Assembly (NCBI GenBank): GCA_904501775.1
Contig: CAJGCJ010000114.1
Coordinates: 1 to 6,047 of the forward strand
Source of the DNA: an uncultured Bacteroidaceae bacterium
Lineage (GTDB): Bacteria > Bacteroidota > Bacteroidia > Bacteroidales > Bacteroidaceae
Length of the DNA: 6,047 nucleotides
Direction: 5' to 3'
Position numbers and translations under genes: made by a program. Below the pieces are notes generated by a model. The model made no database searches. It was given only the letters and a program-made list of their open reading frames with translations, and was not told where the DNA came from. The first letter of the stretch is position 1. Each line of letters begins with the position of its first letter. Of this stretch, positions 5,635-6,047 are shown piece after piece.

Positions 5635-6047
5635 ATGATACAAGTTCTTATACGTTGTATACTGACGGTTGTTATCGGCATTTTGCTTATTGTATATCGC
5701 GATGCCGTGCTACCATTCATTGTTCAATGTCTGGGCGTTGCATTTGTCATACCCGGTCTTTTTGCACTGGGCCGATATCTTTTCAGTAAGATGGAAATGA
5801 CAGGGGCTTTGTCATGGATGTCACTTGTGACAAGCTTTGGAAGTGTGGTCTTTGGATTATGGCTGCTCTTCTCTCCCGGTTTCTTTATCGCAATACTTAT
5901 GAATGTGTTAGGTGTGCTGCTGGTGCTGTTTGGCGTGTATCAGTCGGTCCAACTCTTTGCTTCAAGAAAATATGTCTCAAGAGTTCCTGTGGCATTATAC
6001 ATAATGCCGGTGTTGCTGTTGCTGCTTGGTCTGTTTGTTTTGGCTAA
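5635..6047 (+). CDS. DUF308/HdeD-like multi-pass membrane protein (cut by the right window edge)
   Basis: An open frame of 137 codons runs from the ATG at 5635 off the right edge. It begins MIQVLIRCILTVVIGILLIV and is strongly hydrophobic. Spans are visible near residues 5-20, 24-50, 61-79, 81-105 and 118-137, separated by short loops such as FSKMEMTG (50-57) and ASRKYVSRV (109-117). The repeated pattern of paired helices with glycines (VIGILLIV, VFGLWLLFSPG, NVLGVLLVLFGVYQ) is typical of DUF308, the family of the E. coli acid-resistance membrane protein HdeD. Its biochemical function is unknown. No catalytic motif is visible. The start is supported by hydrophobicity beginning at once and by a -7 promoter element about 60 bases upstream. 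The family assignment is moderate, since it rests on pattern rather than on a strict signature. Confidence 0.7.
   Translation, partial: MIQVLIRCILTVVIGILLIVYRDAVLPFIVQCLGVAFVIPGLFALGRYLFSKMEMTGALSWMSLVTSFGSVVFGLWLLFSPGFFIAILMNVLGVLLVLFGVYQSVQLFASRKYVSRVPVALYIMPVLLLLLGLFVLA

Noticed and set aside
5621..5638. Five-codon upstream frame (MCKVI) whose TGA overlaps the ATG of the DUF308-like gene
   Set aside because: The overlap suggests translational coupling, but a five-codon frame is easily expected by chance in this A/T-rich leader and there is no ribosome-binding signal.
5814..6047. Plus-strand open frame overlapping the DUF308-like gene
   Set aside because: It lies in another frame of the last gene, is rich in Cys and Trp, and is not membrane-like. 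The frame from 5635 has continuous paired hydrophobic helices and a promoter element and is clearly the coding one.
1..6047. A novel defence, mobile or biosynthetic system
   Set aside because: All substantial frames belong to recognised housekeeping or membrane families with uniform codon style. No transposase, integrase, direct-repeat array or atypical gene cluster is present.

Overview
The window looks like a chromosomal housekeeping segment from a member of the Bacteroidetes, most likely order Bacteroidales. Four things point that way. The Rng, HU, SSB and GldE proteins all match the Bacteroidetes versions of their families. The gene pair ssb-gldE is typical of the phylum. No gene has a convincing Shine-Dalgarno sequence. 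Several starts are preceded by the Bacteroidetes -7 promoter element TAnnTTTGC. This is inferred from sequence memory, and I cannot name a genus.

Layout from left to right. Positions 1-419 (minus) hold the first 139 codons of rpsA, ribosomal protein S1, which runs off the left edge. A 267-bp divergent spacer carries promoters for rpsA and for marC (687-1286, plus), a six-helix MarC-family membrane protein. marC converges on rng, and an 18-bp perfect inverted repeat between them probably terminates both transcripts. A minus-strand cluster follows. In transcription order it is a HU-type DNA-binding protein (3162-3437), a 30-residue very basic AURKAIP1/COX24-type protein (3039-3131), a 100-bp spacer with a strong hairpin, and rng, encoding an RNase E/G-family endoribonuclease with a GTG start (1361-2938). 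A 317-bp AT-rich divergent spacer separates hup from the plus-strand pair ssb (3755-4135) and gldE (4153-5484). A promoter-bearing gap then leads into a hydrophobic DUF308/HdeD-like protein (from 5635), which is cut by the right edge.

The genes serve core information processing: translation (S1 and probably the small basic protein), RNA turnover (Rng), chromosome architecture (HU) and single-stranded DNA protection (SSB). Alongside these are three membrane proteins of uncertain function (MarC, GldE, DUF308). I see no mobile element, CRISPR array, tRNA, rRNA, toxin-antitoxin pair or defence system, and no evidence of an undescribed multi-gene system. The points most worth a second look are the SSB without the usual acidic C-terminal tip, the hairpin in the rng leader, and the tiny COX24-like gene, which automated gene callers easily miss.
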